Source of the DNA: Spirodela intermedia
Lineage: Eukaryota; Streptophyta; Magnoliopsida; Alismatales; Araceae
Direction of reading: 5' to 3'
Length of the DNA: 64,000 nt
NCBI GenBank assembly: GCA_902729315.2
Contig: LR746274.1
Location: 7,127,037 to 7,191,036 of the forward strand
Positions 43,828-57,695 of the stretch are shown piece by piece. Each line of letters begins with the position of its first letter. Within the stretch, counting starts at the first letter, position 1. Both the position numbers and the translations under genes were made by a program. The notes under the pieces are model-generated. The model worked only from the letters and a program-made list of their open reading frames with translations. It did not search any database and was not told the origin of the DNA.

Positions 43828-46260
43828 ATGCATGATGAAAGATCTTTGCATCCAAGGCTAGAAAATCCTTTCATTATTTCATTCAAAACTAAAAATTCGA
43901 AAGAAAAATTAATTTTGATGGATCCCAAAGAAAGTACAGGTCAAATTGAGAACAATCCTATGTCCATAAAAAGTCATTATATCCTTTATTCATTTCAAAG
44001 AGCATCCAATAGTAGAGTCCCATTAGCACCCACTATTAAATTTGAAATAAATTCAGGAATTTTTTAGATGCTCTCTAATTTTCATGGATTGCCTTTAGAG
44101 GAACCTGACCAGCACTAACAAAGATTTCATATGATCTCTGATTTAGTTAATTTTCCTCAAGTTACACCAGAAATTATTCAGATGAAATTATTTCCTCATA
44201 CACTTAGGGACAAAGCCAGTCATTTGCTATCCACATTAGATAGAGAATTAACTAGCTGAAAAGACATGGAACAAACTTTTCTTCAAAAACTTTATCTCTT
44301 AAAAAAAACTCAAAATATGAGAAAACATATATGAAGTTTTTCTCAAAGACTAAGAGAAACTTTGCATGAAACATGGGAAACATTCTAAGATTTACCTAAA
44401 AAGTGTCCTCATCATGCTATACCTAAGTGGCAGCTCAATAGAATTTTTTATGATGGATTATTATAACAACATAGAAATATAGTTGATTCTATATGTGGAG
44501 GAGCTTTTATGGAGAAAACTCCTGATGAGATTTACAGTCTTTATGAGAATTTAAGTGAAAATTCTGGAGATTAAGCCTCTTTTGAATTATATGACAGGGA
44601 TAAGAAGAGAGGAATTTATGAATTGCATCATGATGATAATTCTAAATTTAGAAATGAGGTTAATTAGATTAATCAAAGATTAAAAAAACTTAATTTACTT
44701 ATTGACAATATTAGAAAGCCTCTTAACCCTCAATTTAATTCAAATAGTACTTGTCCTATGTATGGTGAAAATAATCATTTTGAATTTCAATATCATCCTA
44801 AGCAAGAACAAGTGCAGGTATCTAACGATTTTAGTAAAAATAAGGAATATTTTTCTAATTCTTATAATCCTAATTGGGGGAATAATTTTTCGTGGAGAAA
44901 CCCAAATAATATTCAAAATCCAGATGCACTTAGATTTAATTCAAATTTTAAATTTCATCCAAAATAGGAACATAGATTTCAGAAAAATCACTCCTCTCAA
45001 ATCCAACCTGATGGTATGGAAATGATGTAGCAAATGAGCCAAATAATACAACAAATTATGAATCAAATGATGTTGCATCAAAAACAAATTATAGAAGCTC
45101 TTAGGAATAAGAGAGAAAAGGGACAGCCAACTAGTAACCCATAGAAAATATAAGAAACTGTCTAATAGTAGGATTTCAGCAAGGAGAGTCTAGCTGGATA
45201 AATTTAGAAAAAAACCCACGAAATGAAAATGTTAGGACAGTGAATATATTGAGTGAGAATATTTTACCTAATCCTTATTTTCAATTATTAGAAGAAATCG
45301 ATGAGCCATTAGAAGTAAATGAGAATATTAAGGCCGAAAATATAGTACTAGAAAATTTGAATAAAATCATTTATTGCTCACAATTGATGAATGAATATAG
45401 TGAGGATGATGAGGAGAAAGAGCCCTTAGATGAAGAAACAACAACTGATCATGGAAAAATCATCTAAATTTTAGTAGAAGGGAGTAAGGACAGAAATGAA
45501 GAAAAATATATTTCAAGTGAGGAAAAATCAATTGATTTGGAGATGTAGGAGACGAAATTAATGAATCTAATCATAATTTGGCAGCCATGGATGTTGATTG
45601 TGAGGATGATGATGTATATCATATACCAAAATTAAAAGATAGCTCTTGAGAAGATGAAGAATTTGATGAGTTGAGAAACAAAAAGCTAGAAAAGGAATTG
45701 ATTCAACTAATGGGCACAAACGAAAATAATAGATATTTCACTCAACTGATGGGAAGAAATTAATTCAACTAATTTTGGAGGAGAAAATTTGAATTTTACT
45801 GAATTCATTAGATCTGAGATTAAAGAAGACAATCCTTCCATCCTTCAAAACCCATAGTCTATTAGAATTATTTCTAAGCTTGAAATATTTCACTCCTCAC
45901 AAATTGAACAAATATGTATAGAAGATAAAACGGAGTAGGGAAAGATTATGCAGATAAAAGAACACATTAAGAAATAGGTGAGTGGAAGAATTAGAGATAT
46001 CAATTTAGATAAAAAAAATTTAGATTGGGTAAGAGCTAATTTGAAAATTATATGGCTTGATCACATTTTATGGTCTATTAATAAAAAGTATTTATTAATT
46101 AATGAGAGCCTTACAAAACAAGATAGAAATGAGAAAAGATTTTTTTCTAAATGGAAATATTATTTTTGTGAAAATTATTTTAATTTTCATTTTGTTTTGT
46201 CTGAAAGTATGTCAAGGTATATATATGAAGTATATGAATTTATGCAAAATCTAAAAAAGA
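43828..46260 (+). pseudogene. gag: E8 gag-X pseudogene
   Basis: ATG at 43828 (MHDERSLHPRLENPFIISF). The Gag core is recognisable: FHGLPLEEPDQH, KLFPHTLRDKASHLLSTLD, then CPMYGENNHFEFQYHPKQEQ. At the position after DM/IE, where E1, E3, E6 and E9 have a stop, E8 has CAA (Gln). X starts about 45,240 (MNILSENILPNPYFQLLEEI) and includes YSEDDEEKEPLDEE, DVDCEDDDVYHIPKLKDSS and NLDWVRANLKIIWLDHILW. Stops and at least one frameshift break it, and a short local repeat near 45,735-45,765 disturbs X. Confidence 0.82.
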
Positions 46261-46380
46261 ATATTATAAAACTTACCTTGGGATACAAATATATTTTGAT
46301 GGCCATAGATCATCTTATATGATCTAAGAGCTGTCCAACTGGAGACATTAAATTCAGTGTAGCATGGGAGGCAACCCATG

Positions 46381-47935
46381 CTTTTTATTTCATTTTGTTT
46401 CATTTTTTTAAGCTCTATTTTTTTTAGAATTTTGTAGCACTTATTTCTATATTTATTTTTTGGAAAAGTGCAGGAGTAGGAGTGTAAGATGAAGTGGAAA
46501 ATTAAAAGCGAGGTTGAGGTGATGTATTTCTGAGATTTATCATTTATGAAAATATTTTTAATGCTTAACTTTGCAGATATGCATGCTTCACTTGAAAATT
46601 ATATTTTCTACATATTCTGTTTCGATTTTCTGTGCCATTGAGGAAGATGCCATTTTTAAGTTGGGGGTGAAGTATTCAATATTAATTTATGCTGTAGGAT
46701 GATTAAGAACATGTGTTTGCATTAGAACAGCAACTGAAAAAAATAAAAATAAATAAAAAATTTAGAAAAACTGTAACATTTAGTTTCTAGTTTTCTGTCA
46801 AGAACAATAGACAGTCAAAAACAGCAAATAAAAAATAATCCAAAATTTGAAATTCTAGAGACCTTTTTCACACATTTCATTCCCCTAGACATATAGTACT
46901 GAAATTCGAAATTACAGCTATAAAGAGGATAGTTTTGATTTATTTTTGACAAATTTATTGTTACTAAAAATAGAATTGAAAATAGAAAATAGAACTGTCA
47001 TAACTATCTAATTTACAAATTTCTTACATCATATTGCATGCATGAAAAATCAAATCAATTAGATTGATTGATACCAAAAGATACTAGGAAAATTATTATT
47101 GAGTCAAAAGAATGATCTAGTAGCATGAAATGTTGGAATACTCCTTAGATACATGATAGATAACATGGATTTGATTTTACAGATTTTCACTTTATGATCT
47201 TGACAGATAGTATTTACTTGATGTGAAAATTTGATTGATCATTTGAGTTTAATAGAGGTTTTTGGACCTTGATCTAGAAGACTTGTGAGGAGAAACACTT
47301 ATTTTGAAAAAAAGGAGAGAGGGCAATGTGAAAAATCTAGAAACGAAGAGTACACATGGAGGGTGTGAGACATCATTCTCATTGTCGAAAATCGTGCATA
47401 GAAAAACACTTGTTGCAAAATAAGTGGATAAAGTGAAAGTCTTGAAAATGAAGAGTACACATGGAGGGTGTGAGACACCCTATATATATTAAAAACACAT
47501 TCTTAGATGTCCATAGAAAAACACATTCTTATTGTCAAAATTTATCTACAAGAAAAGCTACTTATCCACTATATATATTAAAAAAAAAGGAAGAAATATA
47601 GTGCACACTTCAAAAATCAAGCCATAGAAAAAGGGAAATATAGGATCAATATTATTCTTAGATGATTATTCATAATTAGAACATCTTGTAAATATATGTA
47701 TGAGTGAAGAAGTGATAAAGATGTGAATAGAAGAAGTGAAGTCTAGATTGTTAATCCAAGGAGTGCTTAAACATTTAAGTGCTTGACATCATTCTTAAAT
47801 ACTTGATATAAGAGTTCAATGTGACTAAAGGTGCATCATTTCTAATTGTATTTTTTTTTTATGTATTGAAATATGATGTTTGAGATTCGTAAATTTTTAT
47901 TTTCGTAATTCTATTGCCAAGGGAGTAGCAATGAT
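46381..47935 (+). other. E8 3' noncoding region
   Basis: AT-rich, homologous to 16622-18070 and 23541-25077 in reverse. The doublet GAAGAGTACACATGGAGGGT occurs twice about 106 bp apart, with an extra partly duplicated stretch around 47,480-47,530. No gene is visible. Confidence 0.75.
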
Positions 47936-47950
47936 TTATGTTGGGGGGTG

Positions 47951-49586
47951 TGATAAGTCTTCATTATCATGAGTTAAGAATTAGTAAATAATATAGTTTT
48001 AGCCTTAACTCATGATAAATAAACTTATATTTGTGTTAAAGAATGATTTTTTGTTTTCAATTGATTAACGTAAATTTTTGGGTAATTATGTGATTTTATA
48101 CGAATTTCTATAATTTTTATATTCTTACTTTTGAGATAAATGAAGAAAAAGAAATAAAAATAAAAATATTACAAAATGGGGGGACCTGCTGGCCAACTGA
48201 GGCAGCAAGCAGGTCGGAAGCACAGTCAAGAAGTCGCAACGAGTAGGGGCTAGAGCAGCTTGGACTGATAGAGGCACGTGTCCACCACTCCGCTTCTATG
48301 TCACTGGTGGCCAGTTGGCTGTGGGGCAAGGAGTGGTCATACACGTGAGAGAAGGGACTTGCTTAGAAATGTAACATTAGTATATATTTGCCCAAAAAAT
48401 TGGTGCACAATTGATGTGAGCCTAAACCCACATCACACCTTCCTTAGAAAGGGCGGGGCAACCAGCACGGGTTCAAATCCTCATAGAGCCAAAACTCATA
48501 TTTTTTTTATCTGATTATCATGACTTTCCTGAAGATCGCGAATCAAGGATTAAGCAATCAGAATTGCTGGATCAAGTGAAAATCTTGTGAACATAATTTG
48601 TATAACATTGTTACTAAAATTGCTGAATGATTTACGATAAAAAGATTGCGAATCCATCGAGTAAAGCATCTCTGATTGATCAACAAATAAGTCATCGTTA
48701 GGAAGAGGATGATCTGTTGGGAGATGAGTCGCCACCTCCTAAGAGTGTACTAGATGCGATGAAGAGACTCTTCTTGCTGTGCAGACCTGAGGATGAAGCT
48801 CCCTGACACGTGCCCCACCTCCATCCAACTCCTCTCCATTAGGTGACAGCCATTGGAGAGCCACAAAGTCGCCATTTTTCCACACTATTGGGTGATAGCC
48901 GTCGGAGATGATTCGACAACCCATTTCATTGATCTCTAGTCTTCTCAAGGAGATCTAGAGATTGCCCACATCATCTTTGTTTAAGAAGAGCCTTCGAGGC
49001 CATGGATATTGTAGAATGGTCCTCTCGAACACTCAAGATTCTAGTGCATTGTTGACGCATTGCTGTCGCGACACCAAAACTCTATTTTCCTACTTTCAAC
49101 TTACTTTATGCTTCATTTAGTGATAATTTATGTGATTTTAATTTACCAAAATATACTTCATTCACTTATGATTCTTTCGGCTTTTATAAATCTTAGTTTG
49201 ATCAATTAAATCATATATAATTGCTTACGTAAGTATTGTCAGGTGGAACTATATTTCCGCTTGATTCACGTTTGCCAAGCACTAACATCATCCTGACGTC
49301 TGCACCCTTATTCCCTTTTCGTGAATTTTAAATATATTTTCTTTTCATTTACTAGTATAAAATTCATAGAAAATAGTATTCTTTGAGGAAAATTCTGAAT
49401 AATTAGCAGCTACTATATTACATCCTTGTGATCGACTTGAAAAATTATTGTTATTTTTGGAAATTATATTAAATTATAATTGATATATTTGTTTAAAAAT
49501 ACTTATAAATATCTGAAAATTTGTATTTTATAGTTTTATAAATTTTAGATTTACGTGATTTAATATATAATGATTAAGTCACATCA
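47951..49586 (+). repeat. E8 3' LTR
   Basis: 1636 bp, TGATAAGTCTTCATTATC to ATTAAGTCACATCA. The antisense upstream element is degraded here (TGATGTGAGCC on the + strand). It is followed directly by the reverse complement of an element's 3' noncoding region, as at 7106 and 61,805. Confidence 0.87.
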
Positions 49587-51352
49587 ATTATAAAAATAAA
49601 AATTTACGAATCTCAAATATCATATTTTAATGCATAAAAAGAAAGTACAATTAGAAATGATACACCTTTAGACACTTTGGTGTCTTATATCAAGTATTTA
49701 AGAATGATGTCAAGTAATTAAATCTTTAAGCACTCATTGGAATAACAATCTAGACTTCACTTCTTCTACTCCCATCTTTATTACTTCTTCACTCATAGAT
49801 ATATTTACAAGATGTTCTAATTATCAATACTCATCTAGGAGTAATATTGATTCTACATTTTCCTTTTTCCATGGCTTGATTTTTGAAGTGTGCACTATAT
49901 TTCTTCCTTTTTTTTGTTATATATAATAGATTAGTATTTTTCTTGTAAATAAATTTCGACAATAAGAATGATGTCTCACACCCTCCATGTGTACTCTTCA
50001 TTTTCAGGGCTTTCACTTTATCCACTTATTTTGCAGCAAGTGTTTTTCTATACACGATTTTAACAATGAGAATGATGTCTCACACTCTCCATATGTACTC
50101 TTCGTTTCTAGATTTTTCACCTTGCTCTCTCTCTTCTTTTTTTCTTTTTTGAAATAAGTGTTTCTCCTCATAAGTCTTATAGATCAAGGTGCAAAAATCT
50201 CTATTAAAGTCAAAGGATCAATCAAATTTTCACATCAAGTAAATACTATCCATCAAGATCATAAAGTAAAAATCTATAAAATCAAATCCATGTTATGTAT
50301 CATGTATCCAAGGAGTATTCCAACATTTCGTGCTACTAGATCATTCTTTTGACTCAATAATAATCTTCCTAGTATCTTTTGGTATCAATCAATCTAATTG
50401 ATTTGATTTTTCATGCATGTAATATGATGTAAGAAATTTCTAAATTAGATAGTTATGATAGTTTTGCTTTCTATTTTCAGTTTTTTTTTAGCAACAATAA
50501 ATTTGTCAAAAATAAATCAAAACTATCTTCTTTATAGCTGTAATTTCGAATTTTAGTAATATATATCTAGGAGATTAAAATGTGTGAAAAGGGTCTCTAG
50601 AATTTCAAATTTCAGGCTATTTTTGTCTACTATTTTTGACAGTCTGTTGTTCCTAACAAAAAGTCTGAAAATAGATGTTGTAGTTTTTCCAAATTTTATT
50701 TTATTTTATTTTATTTTAGTTGTGGTTCCAAGTTGAATAAAATGCAAATACATGTTCTTAATCGTCCTACAGCATAAATTAATAACTAATACTTCACCCC
50801 CCAACTTAAAAATGACATTGTCTTCAATGACACAGAAAAATCAAAATAGAATATGTAGAAAATATAATTTTCAAGTGAAGTATACATATGTTCAAAGTTA
50901 AGCATTAAAAATATTGTCATAAATGATAAAGCTCAGAAAGACATCACCTCAAACTTATTTTTAATTTTCCACTTCATTTTACACTCCTCTTGCACTTTTT
51001 CCAAAAAACAAATACAAAAACAAGTACTGAAAAATGTTAAGAAAAATAGAGCTTAAAAAAATCAAACAGAATGAAATAAAAACCATGGGTTGCCTCCCAT
51101 GCAGCACTGAATTTAATGTCTTCAAGTAGATAGCTATTAGATCATATAAGATGATTTATGGCCATCAAAATATATTTGTATCCCAAGGTAAGTTTTATGA
51201 TATTCTTTTTCAGATTTTGCATAAATTCATATACTTCATATATATGCCTTGACATACTTTCAGCCAAAAAAAATGAAATTTAATAGAATTTTCCCAAAAG
51301 TAATATTTTCATTTTGAATTTTTTTTTCTTCATTTCTATCTTGTTTTGTAAG

Positions 51353-52988
51353 TGATGTGACTCAGTCGTTGTATATTAAATCACGTAAATATAAAATTTA
51401 TAAAACTAGAAAATACGAATTTTTGGATATTTAGAAGTATTTCTAAATAAATATATCAATTACAATTCAATCAAAATTCCAACAATAGCAGTAATTTTCC
51501 AGGTCGATCACAGGGATGTAATATAATATCTGGTAATTATTCAGAATTTTTCTCAATGAATACGATTTTCTTACAAATTTTATATTAGGAAATAAAAAGG
51601 AAATATATTTAAAATTCACGAAAAAAAGGAAATAAGGGTGCGGGCATTAGGATGATGTCAGTGCCCGACGAACACGAATCAAGCAGAAATAGAGTTCCGC
51701 CCGACAATTCTTACGTAAGCGATTACAAACGACTTAATTAATCAAATTAAGATCTGTAAAAGCCAGAAGAATCGTAATTTAACGAAGTATAGTTTGGTAA
51801 ATTAAAATCACACAAAGTATCACTAATAAAGTGTAAATTAAATTGAAAGCAGGAAAACATAGTTCCGGCGTCGAACGGCGATGCGTCGGCGATGCATCAG
51901 AATCCTGAGCATTCGGGAGGGTCGTCGTGCAGTGTCCACAGCCTCAAAGGCTCTCCTTGGACAAAGATGACGTGGGCAATCTCTAGATCTTCTCGCGAAG
52001 TCTAGAGATCAATGAAGTGAGTCGTCGAATCATCTCCGGCTGCTGTCACCCGGCGGAGCGGAAAAACGGCAACTTTGCGGCTCTCCGGCGGCTGTCACCC
52101 GACAAGGAGGCACTAGATGGAGGTGGGGCGCGTGTTAGGGAGCTTCATCCTCAGGTCCGCGCAGCAAGAGGAGGCTCTTCATCGCATCTGGTACGCTCTC
52201 AGGAGGTGGCGGCTGGTCTCCCGACAGATTGTCCTCTTCCCGACGACGGCTTGTTCGTCGATCAATCGGAGATGATTTACTCGATGGATTCGCGATCGTT
52301 TTATCGTGAATTGTTTAGCAATTTTAGTAGCAATGCTCCGCGAATCGCGTTGACAAGATTTTCGCCGATGATTCAGCGATTCTCGTTGCTTAATCCTTCA
52401 CCGGCGATCTGCAGGAAAGTCACGATAATCAAATAAAAATATATGAATTTTGACTCTGGAAGGATTCGAACCCGCGCTGGTCGCCCACCTGTTTTGAAGA
52501 AGGTGTGACAGGGGTTTAGTCCCACATCGATTGTACGCCAATTTTTCGGGCGAATATATAGTAATGTAAGCTTTGAGAGCAAAGTCCCTTCTCTCGCGTG
52601 TATGACCACTCCTTGCCTCACAGCCGGCTGGCCATCGGTGACATGGAAGGGGAGTAGCGTACGCGTGCCTATCGGTCCCCAAGCAAAGCCGCTCGAGCCC
52701 CTGCTCACGGCTTACTCCCCGACTGCGCTTCCGACCTGCTTGCGGGCACGGCTGGCCGGCGGGTCCCCCCATTTTTGCAATATTTTTATTTTTATTTCTT
52801 GTTCTTCATTTATCTCAAAAGTAAGACTGTAAAAATTGTATAAAATCACATAATTACCCAAAAATTCACGTTAATCAATTGAAAACCAAAAATCATTTTT
52901 TAACACAAATATAAGTCTATTTATCATGAGTTAAGGCTAAAACTATATTATTTACTAATTATTAACTCATGATAATGAAGACTTATCA
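51353..52988 (-). mobile_element. Solo LTR, minus orientation, TSD GTAAG, inside E9 X region
   Basis: 1636 bp, TGATGTGACTCAGTCGTTG to GAAGACTTATCA, with GTAAG at 51348-51352 and 52989-52993. It belongs to the GC-richer, better preserved LTR group together with 20222, 57696 and the E6 LTRs. Confidence 0.93.
52519..52776 (+). ncRNA. Candidate small RNA unit in solo LTR (TSD GTAAG)
   Basis: GTCCCACATCG (52519-52529), a 25-nt gap, TATATA (52555-52560), then a GC-rich stretch ending at TTTTT (52772-52776). The CCGCTCGAGCCCCTGCTC hairpin area is kept with minor changes. Confidence 0.4.
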
Positions 52989-52993
52989 GTAAG

Positions 52994-55252
52994 GCTCTCA
53001 ATTATTAATAAATACTTTCTATTAATAGACCATAAAATGTGGTCAGGCCATATAATTTTTAAATTAGCTCTTACCCAATCTAGAATTTTTTCATCTAAAT
53101 TGATATCTCTAATTCTTCCACTCACCCATTTCTTAATTTGTTCTTTTATCTGCATAATCTTCCCCTGCTCTATTTTATCTTCCATACATATTTGTTCAAT
53201 TTGCAAAGAGTGAAATATTTCAAGGTTAGAAATAATTCTAATAGACTGTGGGTTTTGAAGGATAGAAGGATTGTCTTCTTTAATCTCAGATCTAATGAAT
53301 TTAGTAAAATTCAAATTTTCTCCTCCAAAATTATCTTTATATTCATATTGATTATTTTCATTTCTCCTCATTAGTTGAATCAACTCTTTTTCTAGCTTTC
53401 TATTTCTCAACTCATCAAATTCTTCATCTTTCGAAAAGCTATGTTTTAATTTTGGTATATGATATACATCATCATCCTCACTATCAACATCTATGGTTGC
53501 AAAATTATGATTAGATTTATTAATTTTGTCTCCTACATCTCCAAAATCAACTGATTTTTCCTCACCTGAAATATGTTTTTCTTCATTTCTGTCCTTACTC
53601 CCTTCTACTAAACTTTGGATGATTTTTCCATGATCAGCTGCTGTTTCTTCATCTAAGGGCTCTTTCTCCTCATCATCCTCACTATATTCATTCATCAATT
53701 GTGAGCAATAAATTATTTTATTCAAATTTTCTGATACTATATTTTCGGCCTTAATATTCTCATTTACTTATAATGACTCATCGATTTCTTCTAATAATTA
53801 GAAATAAGGATTAGGTAAAATATTCTCACTCAATGTATTCACAGTCCTAACATTTTCATTTCGTGGGTTTTTTTCTAAATTTATCCAGCTAGACTCTCCT
53901 TATTGAAATCCTATTGTTGGATAGTTTCCTGAATTTTCTATGGGCTGACTAGGTGGTTGTCCCTCTTCTCTCTTATTCTCAAGAGCCTCTATAATTTGTT
54001 TTTGATGCAACATCATTTGATTTATAGTTTGTTGCATCATTTGGCTCATTTGCTGCATCAGTTCCATGGCATCAAGTTGGATTTGAGAGGAGTGATTTTT
54101 TTGAAATCTGTGTTCCTATTTTGGACGAAATTCAAAATTTGAATTGAATCTAAGTGCATCTAGATTTTGAATATTATTTGGGTTTCTCCACGAAAAATTA
54201 TTCCCCCAATTAGGATTATAAGAATTAGAAAAGTATTTCCAATTTTTACTAAAATCGTGGGATACCTACACTTGTTCTTGCTTAGGATGATATTGAAATT
54301 TAGAATGATCATTTTCACCATACATAGGACATGTACTATTTGAATTAAATTGAGGGTTAAGAGGCTTTCTAATATTTTCAATAAGTAAATCAAGTTTTTT
54401 TAATCTTTGATTAATCTGATTAACCTCATTTCTAAATTTAAAATCATCATCATGATGCAATTCATGAATTCCTCTCTTCTTATCCCTATTATATAATTCA
54501 AAAGAGGTTTGATCTCTAGAATTTTCACTTAAATTTTCATAAGACTATAAATCTTATGAGGGGTTTTTTCCATAAAAGCTTCTCCACAAATAGAATCAAC
54601 TATATTTCTATGTTGTTCTAATAATCCATCATAAAAGATTCTATTGAGCTGCCACTTGGGTATAACATGATGAGGACACTTTCTAAGTAAATCTTTGAAT
54701 GTTTCCCATCTCATGTAAAGTTTCTCCTAGTATTTGAGAAAAACTCTATATAGATTTTCTCATATTTTGAGTTTTACGTGAGGGATAACATTTTCGAAGA
54801 AAGGCCTATTCTATGTCTTTTTAACTAGTTAATTCTCTATCTACTGTAGATAGCCAATGACTAGCTTTGTCCCTTAATGTATGAAGAAATAATTTCATCT
54901 GAATAATTTCCGGTGTGACTTGAGGAAGATTAACTAAATCACAGATCATATGAAATTTTTCTAAGTGCTGATGAGGTTCCTCTAAAGGCAATCCATGAAA
55001 ATTAGGGAGCATTTGAAAACTTCTTAGATTTATTTCGAATTTAATAGTGGGTGCTAATGGGACTCTAATATTGGATGCTCTTTGAAATGAATTAGGGATA
55101 TAATAATTTTTCATGGCCATAAGATTGTTCTTAGTTTGACCTGTACTTCCTTCAGGATCCATCAAAATTAATTTTTCTTTCAGATTTTTAGTTTTGAATG
55201 AAATAAGGAAAGGATTTTGTAGCCTTAGATGCAAGGATCTTCTACCATGCAC
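52994..55252 (-). pseudogene. gag: E9 gag-X pseudogene
   Basis: The expected start codon is GTG instead of ATG (55250-55252; HGRRSLHLRLQNPFLISF follows). The Gag part includes LPNFHGLPLEEPHQHLEKFH, PEIIQMKLFLHTLRDKASHW and CPMYGENDHSKFQYHPKQEQ. X (52,994 to about 53,860) has the longest clean run of this region in the window (about 250 codons): YSEDDEEKEPLDEETAADHG, DVDSEDDDVYHIPKLKHSF, ELRNRKLEKELIQLMRRNE, IKKWVSGRIRDINLDEKILD and WVRANLKIIWPDHILWSINR. The solo LTR cuts the C-terminus. Stops and a frameshift (around 54,500-54,800) break gag. Confidence 0.83.
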
Positions 55253-55439
55253 ACAAAAAATTAATAAATTTGAGGAAAAGGTTAGTAATTGTTACCCTCC
55301 TTCAATATGTTGTAGTCCTTGTCTTGATTCTCTTTGTCCCCTTTTTTTTAAAAAAAATCAACAAAAAGAAAATAAAATAAGAGTTAAATTTTTTTGTGTA
55401 CTCGAAGAGAAAAAAAAATAGTAAATATTATACAATACA

Positions 55440-55457
55440 TCCCCAGCAACGACGCCA
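55440..55457 (-). other. E9 primer-binding site, tRNA-Asp type
   Basis: The minus strand reads TGGCGTCGTTGCTGGGGA, five bases from the LTR terminus, close to the complement of tRNA-Asp(GTC). Confidence 0.8.
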
Positions 55458-55462
55458 AAATT

Positions 55463-57101
55463 TGATGTGACTTAGTTGTTGTATATTAAATTACACAAAT
55501 CTAAAATTTATAAAACTAGAAAATACAAAGTTTTGGATATTTAGAAGTATTTTTGAACAAATATATCAATTATAATTTAATAAAACTTCCAAAAATAGTA
55601 GTAATTTTCCAAGTTGATCATAGGGATGTATAATAATAGTTGGTAATTATTCAGAATTTTTCTCAAAGAATATTATTTTCTATGAATTTTACACTAGTAA
55701 ATAGAAAGGAAATATATTTAGAATTCACAAAAAAAAGAAATAAGGGTGTGGATGTTAGGATGACATCAGCACCCAGCAAACGCGAGTCAGGTAGAAATAG
55801 AGTTCCGCCCGACGATTCTTACGTAAGTGATTACAAACAATTTAATTGATCAAATTAAGATCTATTAAAGCCAGAAGAATCGTAAGTGAACGAAGTATAT
55901 TTTGATAAATTAAAATCACACAAATTATCACTAAATGAAGCGTAAAGTAAGTTGATAGTAAGAAAATAGAGTTCTAGCATTGCGACGGTGATGCATCGAC
56001 GATGCACCAGAATCCTGAGCGATCGGGAGGATCATTGTGCAGTGTCCACGGCCTCGAAGGCTCTCCTTGAACAAAGATGATGTGGGCAATCTCTAGATCT
56101 CCTTGCAAAGTCTAGAGATCAATGAAATGGGTCGTCGAATCGTCTTTGGCGACTATCACCCGACGGAGCGGAAAAATGACGACTTTGCAGCTCTCTAGTG
56201 GCTATCACTTGACAGAGAGGAGCTGGATGGAGGTGTGACATGTGTCAGGGAGCTTCATCCTCAGGTCCGCATAGCAAGAGGAGGCTCTTCATCGCATCTG
56301 GTACACTCTTAGGAGGTGGCAACTTGTCTCCCAATAGATCGTCTTCTTTCCGACGATGGCTTGTTCATCAATCAATTGGAGATGATTTACTCGATGGATT
56401 CGTGATCCTTTTATCGCGAATCGTTCAACAATTTTAGTAACATTGCTTTGCGAATCATGTTGACGAGATTTTCACTGATGATCCAATAATTCTAGTTGCT
56501 TAATCCTTTACCGGTGATCTTCAGGAAAGTCGCGATAATCAAATAAAAAAAATATGAGTTTTGGCTCTAGGATGATTCAAACCCGCGCTAATTGCCCGCC
56601 CTTTTTGAGGAAGGTGTGACGTGGGTTTAGTCCCACATCAGTTGTGTGCCAATTTTTTGAGTGAATATATACTAATGTTATATTTCTAAGCAAGTCTCTT
56701 CTCTCGCATGTACGACCACTCCTTGCCCCATAGCTAGCTGGGCACCAGTGACGTGGGAGGGGAGTGGCGCACATGTGCCTCTATCGGTCCAAGCCGCTCA
56801 AGCCCCAACTTGCGGGTACTCCCCAACTGTGCTTCCAACATGCTTGCAGGCCCAACTAGCCGGCGGGTCCCCCCATTTTGCAATATTTTTATTTTTATTT
56901 CTTTTTTTTCATTTATCTCAAAAGTAAGACTATAAAAATCATATAAATTTGTATAAAATCATATAATTACCCAAAAATTCACGTTAATGAACTGAAAACA
57001 ACTTTTCCCATTTTAACAGAAATATAAGTCTATCTAACATGAGTTAAGGCTAAAACTATATTATTTACTAATTATTAAATCATGGTAATGAAGACTTATC
57101 A
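55463..57101 (-). repeat. E9 5' LTR
   Basis: 1639 bp, TGATGTGACTTAGTTGTTG to GGTAATGAAGACTTATCA. The antisense motif reads GTCCCACATCA near 56,630 with a TATATA box after it, as in other older copies. Confidence 0.87.
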
Positions 57102-57342
57102 CAAATTCCATTGCTAAGGGACTAGCAATGATTTAAGTTTGGGGATGTGATTCTACTTAACTCATGATAAATAGACTTATATTTATGTTAAAGTGTGAAA
57201 AGTATTTTTTAGTTGATTAACATGAATTTTTAGGTAATTATGTAATTTTATATGAATTTATATGATTTTTTCAGTTTTACATTTGAGATAAATGAAGAAA
57301 AAGAAATAAAAATAAAAATATAGCAAAATGGGGGGTACCCAC
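57102..57342 (+). repeat. Polypurine-tract scrap and variant LTR tip, plus orientation
   Basis: 57,102-57,147 is the 3' end of an element (CCATTGCTAAGGGACTAGCA, then TTTGGGGATG). An LTR follows with the altered tip TGATTCTACTTAACTCATG and runs to GGGGGGTACCCAC at 57,342, where a new LTR begins. This mirrors the structure at 16,361-16,621 base for base in layout. Confidence 0.7.
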
Positions 57343-57695
57343 TGATAAGTCTTCATTATCATGAGTTAATGAGTAGTAAATAATATATTTCTGGCCTTAA
57401 CTCATGATAAATAGACTTCTATTTGTGTTAAAGTGTGAAAAGTGGTTTTGAGTTGATTAACGTGAATTTTTGGGTAATTATGTGATTTTACATAAATTTA
57501 TATGATTTTCACAATTTTATTTTTGAGATAAATGAAGAAAAAGAAATAAAAAATAAAAATAAGACAAAACGGAGGGGACCTGCTGGCCAGCCGGACCCGC
57601 AAGTAGGTTGGAAGCGTAGTCAGGGAGTAGCCACGAGTAGGGGATCAGATAGCTTAGATTGATAGAGGCACGTGTGCGCAACTCCCCTTCCACGT

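Larger units (their letters stand above)
43616..47950 (+). mobile_element. E8: non-autonomous Athila-like element, plus strand
   Basis: Order: primer site, leader, gag-X pseudogene, 18-bp inverted repeat (46363-46380), 3' noncoding region with the doublet (near 47,350 and 47,456) and a polypurine tract (TATGTTGGGGGGTG, about 47,936-47,950), then the 3' LTR. It is the only near-complete plus-strand copy. No target duplication can be checked because the 5' LTR tip is lost. Confidence 0.87.
49587..55462 (-). mobile_element. E9: non-autonomous Athila-like element, minus strand, split by a solo LTR
   Basis: The 3' noncoding region (49,587-51,100) starts abruptly after the E8 LTR; the polypurine tract and 3' LTR are missing. 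The 18-bp inverted repeat is at 51,084-51,101. X begins before the solo LTR (51,353-52,988) and continues with gag to 55,252. Then come the primer site and the 5' LTR. The joined outline is the same as in E6. Confidence 0.85.
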
